Below are positions 31,032 to 44,368 of a DNA stretch of 64,000 bases, piece after piece. The stretch comes from Paramoeba atlantica. Taxonomy: Eukaryota > Discosea. The notes beneath the pieces are model-generated. The model saw only the letters and a list, made by a program, of their open reading frames with translations. It was not told the DNA's origin and made no database searches. The position numbers and the translations under genes were made by a program. The DNA is taken from positions 186,001 through 250,000 of the forward strand of contig CDRNVI010000143.1 in assembly GCA_977017575.1 (NCBI GenBank), read 5' to 3'. Positions within the stretch are counted from its first letter, which is position 1. Each line of letters begins with the position of its first letter.

Positions 31032-31391
31032 GTTACTTGGATGGAATCCACAACAAAAGGCACTTCCTTGTGAGCAACCACTTTTCCTTCAACTTTCTTG
31101 TAACAAGAAGAAGAATCAGTATCCTTTTTCAAATCCCTGCAGAAATAGTCCAGAAGAGAAAGCCCAGGTCTGGTTCTGTGAAAATAAACAATAGTAGCCC
31201 TCCAAAGACATTTTTTCCTCATAATAAATACATGGCTCAGATTTTTCTAGTTTTTCATTAGAACCAAGTTTCATCCACAACAGCACAACAGCAGTGATTG
31301 CAGGATCCCAGAGTGCTTGAATTAATTCTTGCACTTCTGGCTCCATTTCACACAATTCTTTGTCAGTAAAACAATAAGAATGATAGATCAC
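31032..31391 (-). pseudogene. Transposon protein fragment, unassigned
   Basis: Minus-strand frames (31391-31116: CEMEPEVQELIQALWDPAIT; 31222-30974: LLDYFCRDLKKDTDSSSCYK and GKVVAHKEVPFVVDSIQV) read like real protein. The second runs straight into the terminal repeat of the element to the left, so that element seems to have landed inside this older sequence. Family not recognised. Confidence 0.4.
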
Positions 31392-31564
31392 ACAAAATCA
31401 ATTTCAACCCATTAGTTGTGGGATAAAAGGGAACTTTGCCATGTGCTTTTTCTTTGTCCAATATTTGGGTGGGCAAAAATTCAAATATGGAGAACCCTGA
31501 TGGCTAAGATACAAGCAATACAAACTCACAAATATCTGAAAAGATTCAGATTTTTTTTTCATGT

Positions 31565-31715
31565 TCCTCCATTTTTTTTTCCATGGAATTCCATTTTATT
31601 CCATGTTATCTCAAAGAAGTTTTCTTTGGAATAACATGGAATGAATGTTCTGAAAAACCTTTAATTCCATATAATTCCATGTAATTCCATTTAATTCCAT
31701 GGAAACCACCACAAC
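31565..31715. repeat. ATTCCAT repeats with a 12-bp inverted repeat
   Basis: TTCCATNNAA units repeat about eight times in two blocks. ATTCCATGTTAT and ATAACATGGAAT form a perfect inverted pair around 23 bases. Confidence 0.75.
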
Positions 31716-32019
31716 ACCACCCACAACAGAGCAAAAAACAAGAAAAAACAAGAAAAAAAAAGAGAAACAGATCATAGTTGAGTGTAGTTTGAGTGTCACT
31801 GATCTTTATGGATCTCATTTCCAAACCTAAAAAGAGGTTATTTGATCATAGATTCTGACAGACCTCATTCAAGAGCAAACAACAAACTCTGTGAATCAAG
31901 CTGTTTCCTTTCACTGAAAGGTGAAAGGAAACACATGATTCTTCAATTTATCAAGTTCATTGGATTGGCCCCTCTTTTCTCTGGGGGTTTGAAATGAAAA
32001 ACGGTGAAAAAAAGCCTCT

Positions 32020-32745
32020 TTAAAGAGAGAAAAAGGAGAAAGAGAAAAAGAAAAAGGAGAGAAAAGAAAGAGGTTTTGAAATCGAAAGAGATACTTGAAC
32101 AAGAGAGGAAAAAAAAAGAGAAGAAAAGAGAGAGAAAGAAGAGAGAGAAGAGAGAAAAGAGAGAAGAGAGAGAAGAGAAAGAAGAGAGAAGAGAGAGAGA
32201 AGAGAGAGAAGAGAAAGAAGAAAGAGAAAGAGAGAAAGAAAAGAGAGAGAAAAGAGAGAAGAGAAAGAAGAGAAAGAAGAGAGAGAAAGAAGAGAGAGAA
32301 GAGAGAAAAGAGAGAGAAGAGAGAAAAGAGAGAAGAGAAAGAAGAGAGAGAAGAGAGAAAAGAAAGAAAAGAGAGAGAAAAGAGAGAAAAGAAAGAAAAG
32401 AGAGAGAAAAGAGAAAGAAGAGAGAGAAGAGAGAAAAGAAAGAAGAGAAAGAAGAGAGAGAAGAGAGAAAAGAAAGAAGAGAAAGAAGAGAGAGAAAGAA
32501 GAGAGAGAAGAGAGAAAAGAGAAAGAAGAGAGAGAAGAGAGAAGAGAGAGAAGAGAGAAAAGAGAGAAAAGAAAGAAAAGAGAGAGAAAAGAGAGAAGAG
32601 AAAGAAGAGAGAGAAAGAAGAGAGAGAAAAGAGAAAAGAGAGAAGAGAGAGAAGAGAGAAAAGAAAGAAAAGAGAGAGAAGAGAGAGAAGAGAAAGAAGA
32701 AAGAGAAAGAGAAAGAAAAGAGAGAGAAAAGAGAAAGGAGTTTGA
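32020..32745 (+). repeat. Homopurine tract, about 640 bases without a pyrimidine
   Basis: From about 32098 to 32740 the plus strand is only A and G, built of AGAGAA, GAAAGAAG and GAGAGAAG units. Lack of T on one strand and A-only stops explain the very long frames in it (Lys/Arg/Glu on plus, Leu/Phe/Ser on minus). Mirror symmetry makes triplex DNA likely. No gene. Confidence 0.95.
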
Positions 32746-32749
32746 ATTG

Positions 32750-35100
32750 AAAAAAAAATGAAAGAAAGGAAAAAAGAAAGAACCCAAAGAGGTGTTGATT
32801 GCACAGAAACAGTGAGGCAAACACACCCTTCCAAACCAAGGTTTTTAATTTGATTTTTATTTGAATGCTCTTTTTTTTGAACAAACCACATTGGAAGATT
32901 CACTGCCTCCAATTTCACGAAAAATCTCAGGTTTAAGACACAAAGTTTGGGCCTATTTTTTTTGCTATAATCCAGTGCTTTTAAGGTGTTGTAAGCAACT
33001 TTTTGAGAGCATTTTTTGGGAAAAAAAATGAGAATCAAAGAGAATTCAAATTATTACTTGCAGAGGTCACAAGATTGTTTAAAAAGATGGCTGAGAAAAG
33101 TTCACCCACAAAGTTTTCCAACACAACTTTATAGTGGTTTTCAAGGTTTTTGAGGTTTTCGCCAAACACCACACATTCCTTGGATTGTATTCTTTTCTTT
33201 TTCCTTCACCATTTTGCTTTTGGACTTGAAAAAAAATAAAAAAAAAGCAAAACAAAAAATTTGAATGATTTTTTATCCCTTTTTCAGGCTGTGTTTGAAG
33301 TCAAAAAATTCCCTGTGACTCTATTTTCCAAAAAAAGTGAAAAAAGCTGAGCCTAAAAAGTTTGGGAAAACAATGGCCATGATAAAACACTCTCAAACTC
33401 CTTCTCTTTGACTTCTTGAGGCTGATGAAAGCTATTTTGAAGAGAGATTTGAAGAGAGATTTGAAGGAAAAAAGTTGAAAACAACCAAGAGAACCTCTCC
33501 ACTCCAAGAAACCCTGAAAAAAAACATTGTCTGTCTTTACAATAACCAACTCAATCACAAATATTGTGTCCATGAACCAACAACTTTGTTGGACAATAAA
33601 GGTAAGCTAGAAAGGTTAGATTGACATTTTCAGCAGTTTGTTCATACTTTGTTCTTCAAATATCTACTCTTTTTAATTCATTCTTTTTGTCTCTTATTTA
33701 TTGCTTCACCAGACTGGCAACTTGAAACTCTTGGTCCAATTTCTATTTTTTTGTTTTGAGTTTTTATTCTTTAACAAGAGAATAAAAAGGAAAAAGAAAT
33801 TAAAGGAACCTAATTCATGATAAACCTTCTTTGCAAAAAAAGGGGAATCCAAACAAAAAGAAGTAAATCCTTTTTTTAGCTTCTTTTCAAACAATAAGAG
33901 AGGGGAGATAATCAATTGGTGATATCCTTGTAATATTTGATTTGCTTGTTCACCAATCAATTGGAAATGTTCTTTCTTTTCTCCTTTCTTCTTTATAGCA
34001 ACATAGAGCTTGTAAATTGTCTTTGCAAAAGACCTCAACTGCAGTTCATTTTCCAACTTTTTAACAATCACCATCAGAACTTGTTTTCCATAGTCCTCAT
34101 TTGAACTAAAAAAATAAAAAAGAGTTGTAAAGAGAGTGAGAGTTGCAGAACACTTCACATGTAACAGCCCATTGGGGGTAAATCATTCACAAATTGAAAG
34201 GATTGGTCAGCCTTTTTGACTAAAATTTTCTTGTTGGATAAAGAGTTACTAGAATTTGTTCTGGGGTTAACCTATAAGAAAAAGAGTGAGAAAAAAAGAG
34301 AAAAGAAAGTGAAAATTTTATAAGAGAAAAAAAATCTCAAAAAAGAACAACTGGAGAAAGCAAAGAAGAAAAAAAAAAACCTTTTGTCTTCTTTGGTCCT
34401 TGTACTCTCCCCAAAAAGCCTAACCTCTGAGTTTTGTTATAACTTTGTTTGTCCTTTTGTTTGGCCATGAAAACTTATTGATAATTCTCTGACAAACTGC
34501 TCAGACATATACTAGACTTTGGGGAATCGAAAAATCAACACAAAACACTGGCCATCTTCTCTCTGAACAAGAAAAAGCGAGAAACAAACATCACTTGTGA
34601 TAAATTTGTCAACCACCTCTTCATCAAAAACTAATTCAAAAAAAAAAAAGACTTTTTTTGTTTGACATGAATTAAAGAATGAAACAAAACCTATCAATTG
34701 GTTGAAAAAGAAAGTTCCAACAAAATCATCTCCTTTCACAAGAGTGAGAACTTTATCTCACAGCAGCAAGCAACACAACACCACCAAACAAATGAACACA
34801 AAAAAAAAAAAAGAGACCACAACAGGGCCTCAAAAAACATGCTGTTTTTTGCAGTGTTTTGGAAGTGGTGTTGTGTTGTTGTTGTTGAACAAGTTCATCA
34901 ACTCCCTTCAGAGAAGAGGAGAAGAAGAAGAAAGGAGTTGGTTGAAGGATTTCATTCCTCAATTTTGTCTCACAACAGAAAAAAGAAAATGATTTCTCAA
35001 CAAAATTCACAAGAGCTCCTTTTCTTTGAAAAAAAAAATTCAACAAAAAAAAAACTTTTTCCTCTGCACATGTGATTCAACCTTTCAGAAGCATCACCAA
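32750..35100. other. No gene recognised, 2.3 kb
   Basis: AT-rich DNA with short frames on the minus strand (34158-33706; 33573-33301) lacking domains. A few AATAAA sites. Nothing supported. Confidence 0.45.
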
Positions 35101-35189
35101 CCAGGAAGTTAAGTGTGACCCAACCTGCCACCCTCTTGCTTGTGCCCACTCTGGAAGACTGGCAAAATACAAAGAATACGTATCAACCT

Positions 35190-35574
35190 CTTTCTCCCCA
35201 GCAATGCTTGAAGCAGGCTGAGAAACGAGCACCCCTGAAGAAGAATCTTAGCATGGGATAATGGAACAAGACATTGGATCTATTTTATTGGTTTTTTAGA
35301 ACTAATGTAATGATTAAAAGGGATAGTTGGGGGCATTAGTATTTAATTGTCAGAGGTGAAATTCTTGGATTTATGAAAGACTAACTTCTGCGAAAGCATT
35401 TGTCAAAGATGTTTTCATTAATCAAGAACGAAAGTTAGGGGATCGAAGACGATCAGATACCGTCGTAGTCTTAACCATAAACGATGCCGACCAGGGGTTG
35501 GAAGACGTTTTATTTTGAATAAAGATGACTCTCCCAGTACCTTTTTATGAGAAATCAGTAAGTTTTTGGGTTCT

Positions 35575-35643
<69 letters not shown>

Positions 35644-35775
35644 GCGGCTTAATTTGACTCAACACGGGAAAACTTACCAGGTCCAGACACAGTTAGGATT
35701 GACAGATTGAGAGCTCTTTCTTGATTCTGTGGGTGGTGGTGCATGGCCGTTCTTAGTTGGTGGAGTGATTTGTCT
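35190..35775 (+). pseudogene. 18S rRNA gene fragment, middle part
   Basis: Plus strand follows the conserved order of the eukaryotic 18S: GCTTGAAGCAGGCTGAG, TTAGCATGGGATAATGG, AGAGGTGAAATTCTTGGA, CGAAAGCATTTGTCAAAG, GATCAGATACCGTCGTAGTC, GGAATTGACGGAAGGGCACC, AACACGGGAAAACTTACC, GGTGGTGCATGGCCGTTCTT, GTTGGTGGAGTGATTTGTCT. It then stops. The conserved sites are intact, so the fragment is young. Bases 35090-35190 may be the preceding variable region. Confidence 0.93.
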
Positions 35776-36192
35776 TCTCAGGCTCCTTCTCCGGAATCAA
35801 ACCCTGATTCTCCGTTACCCGTTACCACCATGGTAGTCCTCTATACTACCATCGAAAGTTGATAGGGCAGAAATTTGAATGAACTATCGTCAGCACAAAA
35901 GGCCATACGATTCGTAAAGTTATCATGATTCACCATATGTTAACCAACCCCGAAGGATTGCATTGGTTTTTGTATCTAATAAATACATCCCTTCTCTCAA
36001 AGGAGTTAGGATTTTATGCATGTATTAGCTCTAGATTTACCACGGTTATCCAAGTAGTAAAAAAAAGGACCATCAAATAAATTATAACTGATTTAATGAG
36101 CCATTCGCAGTTTCACAGTACAAGTGTTTATACTTAGACATGCATGGCTTAGTCTTTAAGACAAGCATATGACTACTGGCAGGATCAACCAG
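35776..36192 (-). pseudogene. 18S rRNA gene fragment, 5' end, inverted
   Basis: Minus strand from 36192 reads CTGGTTGATCCTGCCAGTAG, CATGCATGTCTAAGTATAAA, GAAACTGCGAATGGCTCATT, AACCGTGGTAAATCTAGAGC, GTGAATCATGATAACTTTAC, CTATCAACTTTCGATGGTAG and ends GGAGCCTGAGA at the junction. It is joined tail to tail with the plus-strand fragment at 35775/35776, sharing TCT at the join. The sequence between (roughly 18S bases 400-800) and the 3' third are missing. Confidence 0.93.
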
Positions 36193-37600
36193 ATAACTAT
36201 TTTTTTTTTCCAAAAAAAAAAGACTATTTTTTTCTTCTCCCCCCCAATTGGGAAAAAAGAAAAAAACATCTTCGAAAAGAATTCAAAGTATTTCATCAAT
36301 TTTTTGTTATCAAAAAAATAAGTTTTTTGTTTTTCGTTAGAATTCAATTTTCCAACAAAGAAATCCTCTTTGCAATTTCTCATTGAACCTCTTCATGAAA
36401 TAGTTTGAAACAAACAAATGTATTCTGTTTCCAAGTTTTCAAAAGAGAGAGAAATAAACTGAAAGAAAAAGATAATTCATTTTATTTTTTTTTTATTTCC
36501 AGAAAAGGAAAAGAAAAAAAAGAAAAGAAGAAAAATGATTTTCTTATTCAGAAATTGAAGTTGGTTGTTTTTTCTGTCTTTTGAATCAACAAAAAAATCA
36601 CCTTCCACAAATTCAATTTTGTTTTGTTTCAAAATTTGAAACAGACAAAATAAAAAATAACTCCCACATTTTTTTGAAATTTTATTGTCTGAAGTTACAA
36701 AAACTCCAAGCAAAAAATGTCACAAAAATGTCTGAGATATTTTTCAATGAAAAGAGATCCAAACAAAACTGAGATTGACCTTTTAAACTCAATTCAAATC
36801 TGTTTTTACTCTCTTTTCTTAATATAGACATTACAAAAAGTCACGATTGAATAGCACTATGTTTTCCTTCCATTTACAATAAGAGAGAGCATCTATGAGG
36901 TATGTAACCCCTCTGAGAAGAAAGAGCATCTTTTTTCACCCAGAAAAGCTAATTTTGGAGTTCTAAAAAAGTGGACCAATCAAATAATGCCACGTCATTT
37001 CTTTACTTACCCATTTTTTCCCCCAAAAAGTCTTATTTTATTCTTCTTTGTTCTTTCCTTTGAACAACCCTTTTTTTGTTCTTTCACCTCTCAACTCATG
37101 AGTTTGCTTTTCCCTTTTCCTTTCTCTTTGTATCAAAAAAGAATTTCCACAAAAAGTTCAAAGGAAATCACAAACCCCCACACACCACACCACACTGCAC
37201 ACACCACCACACACACTCTGAAAAACAAAAAAAAAAAAAAAAATTGGCAATGAAATCAAGAATTTAATTTGAAAAGGAGAACAAAACACTTTTTTATTTA
37301 TTCAACATAACAAGTGAGCTTTGTGAAATTTGTTTTTGTGTTGTGTGGTGGGGCCAAGAGGGGGGGGGGTAGTAGAGAAACACTCTTTTATCCACACTCA
37401 AACCCACAACAACATCAAATTGAGGGTGGGTCCATCATTTTAAGAAAAAGAAAGGAACAAAAAAGAAAGGAACAAGCACAAAATAAAAGAAGGAAAAAAG
37501 AGAAAAACCTGGTGGTGGCACAATAGTCGGGATTGTTGGAAACAGAGTAATAGAAAAAAAGGCCTGTGGAGGAGTCTTATAACAAAGAAACAAAGATGTC
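36193..37600. other. No gene recognised; possible rDNA spacer remnant at left
   Basis: The first 200-300 bases upstream of the inverted 18S 5' end could be external transcribed spacer, but no second copy is available to test that. The remainder is AT-rich low-complexity DNA. Confidence 0.35.
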
Positions 37601-38470
37601 CCCATTCTATTATTAACAATTTAACAATTAACAATGATAATAAAAGCAATAACAATCAAATAACAACAACAATCATAACAATACAATAATAACAATAATG
37701 ATTATAAAAAATAGTAACAACAATCATAACAATTGCAATCACAATCACAAACCAATAATTCATAATAACAACAATAACAACAAACAACAACAAACAATAA
37801 ACAACAAACAACAAGAAAAACAATAAACAATCATAAACAACAGCAACAATAACTATAACTTAACTACAATCACAACAATCACAATCACAACAAACAAAAC
37901 AAAAGTAACACTAAAATGACACAACAACAACAAACAAAACGACAAACAAACCAACAAACCAACAACAAACCAACAATAAACCAACAACAAACCAACAATA
38001 AACCAACAACAAACCAACACAACAGAATAATCACATCATACTTAAAAAGATAAACAAATCCACACAATCAAAATAACTAACAAACCAAACACTGAAACAC
38101 TGAAACAACAAAACACAAAATAAAGGGAAACCTGTGCCACTCATATTTTCAAAAAGGGTTATAATTGGAAGGAGGTCTTTGTAACAAAGGAAACAAAAAA
38201 GATGTCCTTGCACTAGTTAAGAGAAGGGGGAGGAGGAAGAATCAGATTTTAGTATCAGAGAATTTTAATTAATTAAATACGAATAACTAATACAAAAACA
38301 AAAACACTCTTCCAATAATAACAGACAAACCAACCAAACCAAACCAAACCAATCACCACAAAAAAGAAAAGAACAAAAACAAATACCAAAAATACCAAAA
38401 GCAAAAAATAAAACAAATAATAAAAAAACAAGTTCAACAAGAACAAATTAACAAGAACACAAAACCTTCT
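37600..38470. repeat. AAC/AACAAT-rich simple sequence
   Basis: About 870 bases of AACAAC, AATAACA and ACCAACAA units, nearly without G on the plus strand, like the tract at 16080-16860. Confidence 0.8.
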
Positions 38471-40060
38471 TTTAAAATGACATTAATCATTTACAACGAT
38501 TTCGTATTCCCCTCAATGGACAGACACTTCTTTCAATTAATACACCAATCTCGATGATCTAAATTCTTTTCATTCTTTTTGTCTGTTTTCTTCTTGATGA
38601 ACTTTTGGAGCGGAATCTGGGGATTCGTGTCTTTTTTTCGATTTGAGAATTTGGCTTTGAGAGACAACAAACTGTTTTTTGTACAAATTAATAAATTTTT
38701 CACACACCCCCCTTCCTTCCTTCCTTCCCTTCCCCTTCCTCTTCTCAAAAAACAAAACAAAACAAAAACACAAAAACAACATTAACACACACACACACAC
38801 CCCATTTTTAAAACACAAAGAGACAAATACAAAAAAAGTAAACAACAAAACACACCAAACACAGACAGAAAAAATAATCCATGCAAAAAAGTAACCTTCT
38901 CAGTGTGTTGCAAAAAAATCTTATTGTGTGTTGTGTGTTGTGTGTTGTGTGTAGTATAACGATACACACAGGGTCCGATACGTGGTATACCTTTTGTCGA
39001 GAAAGTCACATTTTTTTCGAGAAAGAAGACATTTGATTTCATTATGATGGGACATACCACTTAAAGAAGAGGAGAGAGATCTGATCCAATATCACTGCCA
39101 CCAATCCAAGAAACAAATATTTCAAGAGACAAAGAAGGTGTCAAGGAACCCTCCAAAAGAAGAAAGCTAAAAAGAAAGAGCTTTTACTCCTCGAAAAAAT
39201 GATAAGAAACAGAGGAATAAGGCGCAGCAGCGAGAGTGGGAAGAGAGAAGAGAGAGAAGGGAGGAGAGAGGGTCTAATCACACACACCAACAACACCAAA
39301 CATGGATTTTTTGGGAGAAAGGCCTCTCCTCAGAACACACACACAAGCTCATCGTCTCAAGAGGGCTAAAAAGAGAAGAAAAGAGATCATCCACCACAAA
39401 CATCACTCTCTCTATTGGGTGTCTCTCTGGTGATCTTCTCTCCCCCTTTTCACCCACTGTCCCTCTACTTTCGATTGTTGTGTTCCCGAATATTTGCTCT
39501 TTTATGTGGGTGAAACAAAACACCGCCCTTTTCCCCACTTTTATGTTTTGTTCCTTTGAAAACTGTGTGAAGGAAAGGGAAGAGAAAGAAAGAGGGAAAG
39601 AAAGAGGGAGAGAGAGAGAGAAAGGGGGAAAAAATGGTCAGGAGTGTGAGAGAAGAGAAGTGTGTTTGATAAAAAAAAAAGGGAGGAAGAGAGTACACAA
39701 ACCACCTCTTTTCGCATTCTTTGCTTTTCATCTCCCTTCATCAAAGAGAGAGAGAGGTTCTTTTTCCCTTCTCCTCTCTCCTCTGTGTGTTAAAAGATGA
39801 GGTGAGAGAGAGAGAAGGGGGCGGAGGGGGTGTGAGGAGAAGAACAAACCCTCACACAACACAAAAAAACACAAAACACACACCACCACAAAACTGCGTG
39901 ATGGTGGTTGGTGAGATTGGCAAAACAAACAAAACAAATAACACACAAAACAAAACAAAAACAAACAAAAACAAACAGAAAGAAGAGAGCGCTCTCTTCT
40001 CCTCTCGCTCACCACAAAAAAACAACAAAACGCAAAAAAAACAGAAACAAACGAAAAAAA
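38471..40060. other. No gene; upstream region of polyubiquitin
   Basis: Contains TGTGTTG repeats (38920-38955), purine tracts and CT/GA tracts (39230-39270, 39570-39640, 39740-39830). No protein domain. Probably distal regulatory and intergenic sequence. Confidence 0.4.
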
Positions 40061-40063
40061 AAG

Positions 40064-40096
40064 TAGAGCGCTAAAAAATAACGCGCTATTTTTAGT
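40064..40096 (+). promoter_or_regulatory. Paired GCGCTA motif upstream of polyubiquitin
   Basis: GAGCGCTAAAAAATA followed at once by ACGCGCTATTTTTAG forms a near-palindromic pair about 150 bp before the start codon. A single related site (GAGCGCTATTTTTT) occurs at 17679. Role as core promoter is inference. Confidence 0.35.
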
Positions 40097-40125
40097 CAAA
40101 GGGCTTCAATTCAGGTTTTCGCTGA

Positions 40126-41169
<1,044 letters not shown>

Positions 41170-41680
41170 AAAAAGCTTGTATAAAAAAAATATAAATTGA
41201 AACTTAACAAAAATCTTCTTTCTTTTTGAGACACACAACACACACTACTTTTCTTTACCCAGTGTGTGGTTGGGGGGGGGGGTGAAAGATACTTTTTTTT
41301 TCTTCTTCTTCCCAACACAATCAGTTAAGAAGGACCCACACACATCATAAGAAAAAGATCTTGGAAGGGAGGTGGTGTTTTATTGAGACGACAATATTAA
41401 AAAAAAAACCACAGACCAATCTGTTGGACCCAAAAAACCCTGAAAAAAGAAGAACAACAAGAAAGAAAAAAAGAAAGAAAAAAAGAAAGAAAAAAAGAAA
41501 GAAAAAAAGAAAAAAAAACCAATGATGAACAATTTTTTGAGAATCCAAGAGCACCAAAGATATTTTGTTTCAAAAAAAAAAACGTGGATATTTCTTTTTA
41601 ACACCAAAACAACACACAACACCCCCAATCCCCCTGGCTGACTGATGGGATCTTCTTTTCTTTTTTTTTGTGGATTCTTC
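41170..41680. other. 3' flank of polyubiquitin
   Basis: AT-rich with AATATAAATTGAAAC just after the stop and AAAGAAAGAAAA repeats at 41455-41515. No gene. Confidence 0.5.
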
Positions 41681-41725
41681 ATTCTCTCTGGGGTACTAAT
41701 TCGAAAAATCAGACCCAGAGAGTAT
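41681..41725. repeat. 44-bp hairpin element, 3' of polyubiquitin
   Basis: ATTCTCTCTGGGGTACTAAT, centre TCGAAAAATCAG, then ACCCAGAGAGTAT. Relative to the nearby gene it has the same orientation as the copy at 44982 has to the PB1 gene, and it is inverted relative to 18383. Confidence 0.75.
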
Positions 41726-41849
41726 GAAAACTATCACAAAATAATCCTCTTTTGTGTTGTTTGGTCTCTCTTCTCTTTGCCCTCCTTATCCAACTTTGAT
41801 TTGTGTGGCAACTTCTCTCTTTTTCGTTTGCGATTTTTCGAATCTTTTG

Positions 41850-43588
41850 AACAAAAAAAAATGAAAAAAAAGAAAGAAAACAGAAAGGAAAAAAAAAGAA
41901 AGAAAAAAAAAAGAAAAGGGAAAGGAAAGGGAAAGGAAAGGGAAAAGGAAAAAAAAAAAAAGAGAAAAATAAACAAAAAAACAAATAAAAACAAAAGAAA
42001 AAAAAGAAAAAAAAAGAAAAAAAAGAAAAAGAAAAGAAAAAAAAAAGAAAAGAAAAAAAGAAAAGGAAAACAAAAAAAGAAAAAGAAAGAAAAAAGAAAA
42101 AAAAAGAGAAAAAAAAAAGATAAAAGAAACAAAGAGAAGAAAAAAAGAAAAAAAGAAAGAAAAAAGAAAAAGAAAAAAGGAAAAGGAAAAAAAAAAGGAA
42201 AGGAAGAGGGAAAAGAGAAAGAGAAAAAAGAGAAAACCAACAATTTTCTTTTTCTTTTCGCTTTGATTAAGAAAAGAAAGGAGAAAGAGGAAGAAAAGGA
42301 ATAAAAACAAAAAAAAAACAAAAAAAACAAAAAAAAACAAACAAAAAAACAAAAAAAAAGAAAAGAAAAGAACAATAAACAAAAACAAACAAAAACAAAA
42401 AAAACAAAAAAAAGGAAAAAAGGAAAAAAAAGGAAAAAAAAGGAAAAAAAAGGAAAAGGAAAAAAGAAAGAAAAAAAGAAAGAAAAAAAGAAAGAAAAGA
42501 AAAAAAGAAAAACAAAGACAGAAAAAAAAGGAAAAAAAAGAAAAAAAGGGAAAAGGAAAAAAGAAAAAAAAAAGAAAGAAAAGAAAAGAAAAACAAAGAC
42601 AGAAAAGAAAGAAAAAAGAGAAAAAAAAAGAAAAAAAGAAAAAAAAAGAAAAAAGAAAAAAAAAGAAAAAAAAAGAAAAGAAAAAAAAGAAAAAAAAAAA
42701 GAAAAAAGAAAAAACAAAGACAGAAAAGAAAAAGAAAAAGAAAAAAGAAAAGAAAGAAAAAAAAGAAAAAAAAAAGAAAAAAAAAAGAAAAAAAAGAAAA
42801 AAAAAAGAAAAAAAAAAGAAAAAAAGAAAAAAAAAAGAAAAAAAGAAAAAAAAAAGAAAAAAGAAAAAAAAAAAAGAAAAAAAAAGAAAAAACTGTGAAG
42901 AAAAAGGATCTTTTTTGATACGTGATTTCACTCTTTTCTAATTCAATGACTTCACTGTTTTAAAAGGAAAGAAAGAGAAGGAAAGAAAAGAAAAGAAAAG
43001 AGAAGGAGAAAGAGGGGAAAGAGGAGAAAAGAGAAGAGGGGGGAGAAAGATTAAAAAGAGGAAAGATAAAAGATAAAGAAGACGAAAAAACAAAAGATAA
43101 AAGAAAAGAAAAAAAAAAAGAAAAAAAAGGAAAAACACATAAAAAAGAAAAAACAAAGAAAAAAAAAAGAAAAAAAAGAAAAAAAAACAAAAAAAAAAAC
43201 AAAAAAAAACAAAAAAAAACAAAAAAAACAAAAGAAAAAAAGAAAAAAAAACCATTGAAGAAAAAAGGACCATTTTTTAAAACGTGAATTACACTCTCTT
43301 CAATTAAACAACTTTCCTATGTTAAGGAGAAAAGAAAGAGAAAAGAAAGAGAAAAGAAAGAGAAAAGAAAGAGAAAAGAAAGAAGAGAAAAGAAAGAGAA
43401 AAGAAAGAGAAAAGAAAGAAGAGAAAAGAAAAAGAAAAGAAAGAGAGAAGGAAAAAGGGAGAAAAAGAGAAGAGAGGGGAAAAGATTAAAAAGAGGAAAG
43501 ATAAAGAAGAAAAAACAAAAGAAAAATAGGAAAAAAAACAAAAAAAAAACAAAAAAAAAAACAAAAACAAAAAGAAAAAAAAAAGAAA

Positions 43589-43621
<33 letters not shown>

Positions 43622-43720
43622 AGAAAAAAAGAAAAAAAAAGAAAGAAAAGAAAAGAAAAGAAAAGAAAAGAAAAAAAAAAAAAGAGAAAGAAAAAAGAAT
43701 AAACCTCAAGAAAAAAGAGA
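41850..43720 (+). repeat. A/G-rich tract, 1.9 kb
   Basis: Almost only A and G on the plus strand, with rare C, in AAAAGAAAAA-type units; one ordinary-complexity island at 42895-42960 and another at 43250-43325, each containing a similar block (GAAGAAAAAGGA then CACTCTCTTC). The islands suggest tandem duplication of about 360 bp. All long frames here are artefacts. Confidence 0.85.
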
Positions 43721-43724
43721 ACAT

Positions 43725-44030
43725 GATTTCACTTCACCCATCCACCTCTACCCAACCTTCTCAACTTTCTCAACCTTCCCCTACTTTCCCCGACTTTGCC
43801 CTCCTTTCCTACCTTCCCTCTTCTCAACCCTTTGCCCTCCTTTCCTACCTTCCCTCTTCCCCACCTTTCCTCCCTTCCCCACCTTCCCCACTTTCCCCAC
43901 CTTTCCTACCTTTCCTACCTTCCCCAACCTTTCCTACCTTTCCTACCTTTCCTACCTTTCCTACCTTCCCCACTTTCCCCTCCTTCTTCCCTCCTTCTTC
44001 CTCTTTCCCTTTTTTTTTAGTTCTTAATTT
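43725..44030 (+). repeat. CCTTCC/CCTACC tract
   Basis: Pyrimidine tract of TTTCCTACC and TTCCCC units directly after the purine tract; the strand composition flips at about 43720. Confidence 0.85.
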
Positions 44031-44284
44031 AATTCTTTTTTTTAATTTCTCTTTCTTTTCTTTTCTTTTTTCTCTTTCCTCTTCTTCTCCTCTCCTTTCG
44101 CTCTTTCCTCTCTCTCACCGGGTTGCCAAAGGAAAGGAACGCAATTGCAAAGGTTTTTCAGGGCATTGAAAAAAAAATTCTCATAAAAAAATATTTTTTC
44201 AACACTCAGAAAAACAATTGAATTGTGCTGGTTTATTTTAGCACACAAAAAAAAAAGATTTTAAGGCTCATAATTTTTCTGGCC

Positions 44285-44332
44285 TCGTTGGTTTTATTTT
44301 GCCTTTTCTTTTTCTCTTTCTTTTTCTCTCTT

Positions 44333-44368
<36 letters not shown>

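Noticed and set aside
32020..32750. Very long open frames (up to 375 codons) rich in Lys/Arg/Glu or Leu/Phe/Ser
   Set aside because: They exist only because one strand lacks pyrimidines and so cannot form most stop codons. The same holds for frames in 80-440, 780-1190, 20590-21600, 41850-44900, 46360-46830 and 51640-52440. No domain or codon bias supports them.
36975..36994. CCAAT-N9-CCACG, an exact mammalian ER-stress element
   Set aside because: A ten-base pattern is expected about once in several windows of this size by chance, there is no gene next to it, and the element is not known in protists.
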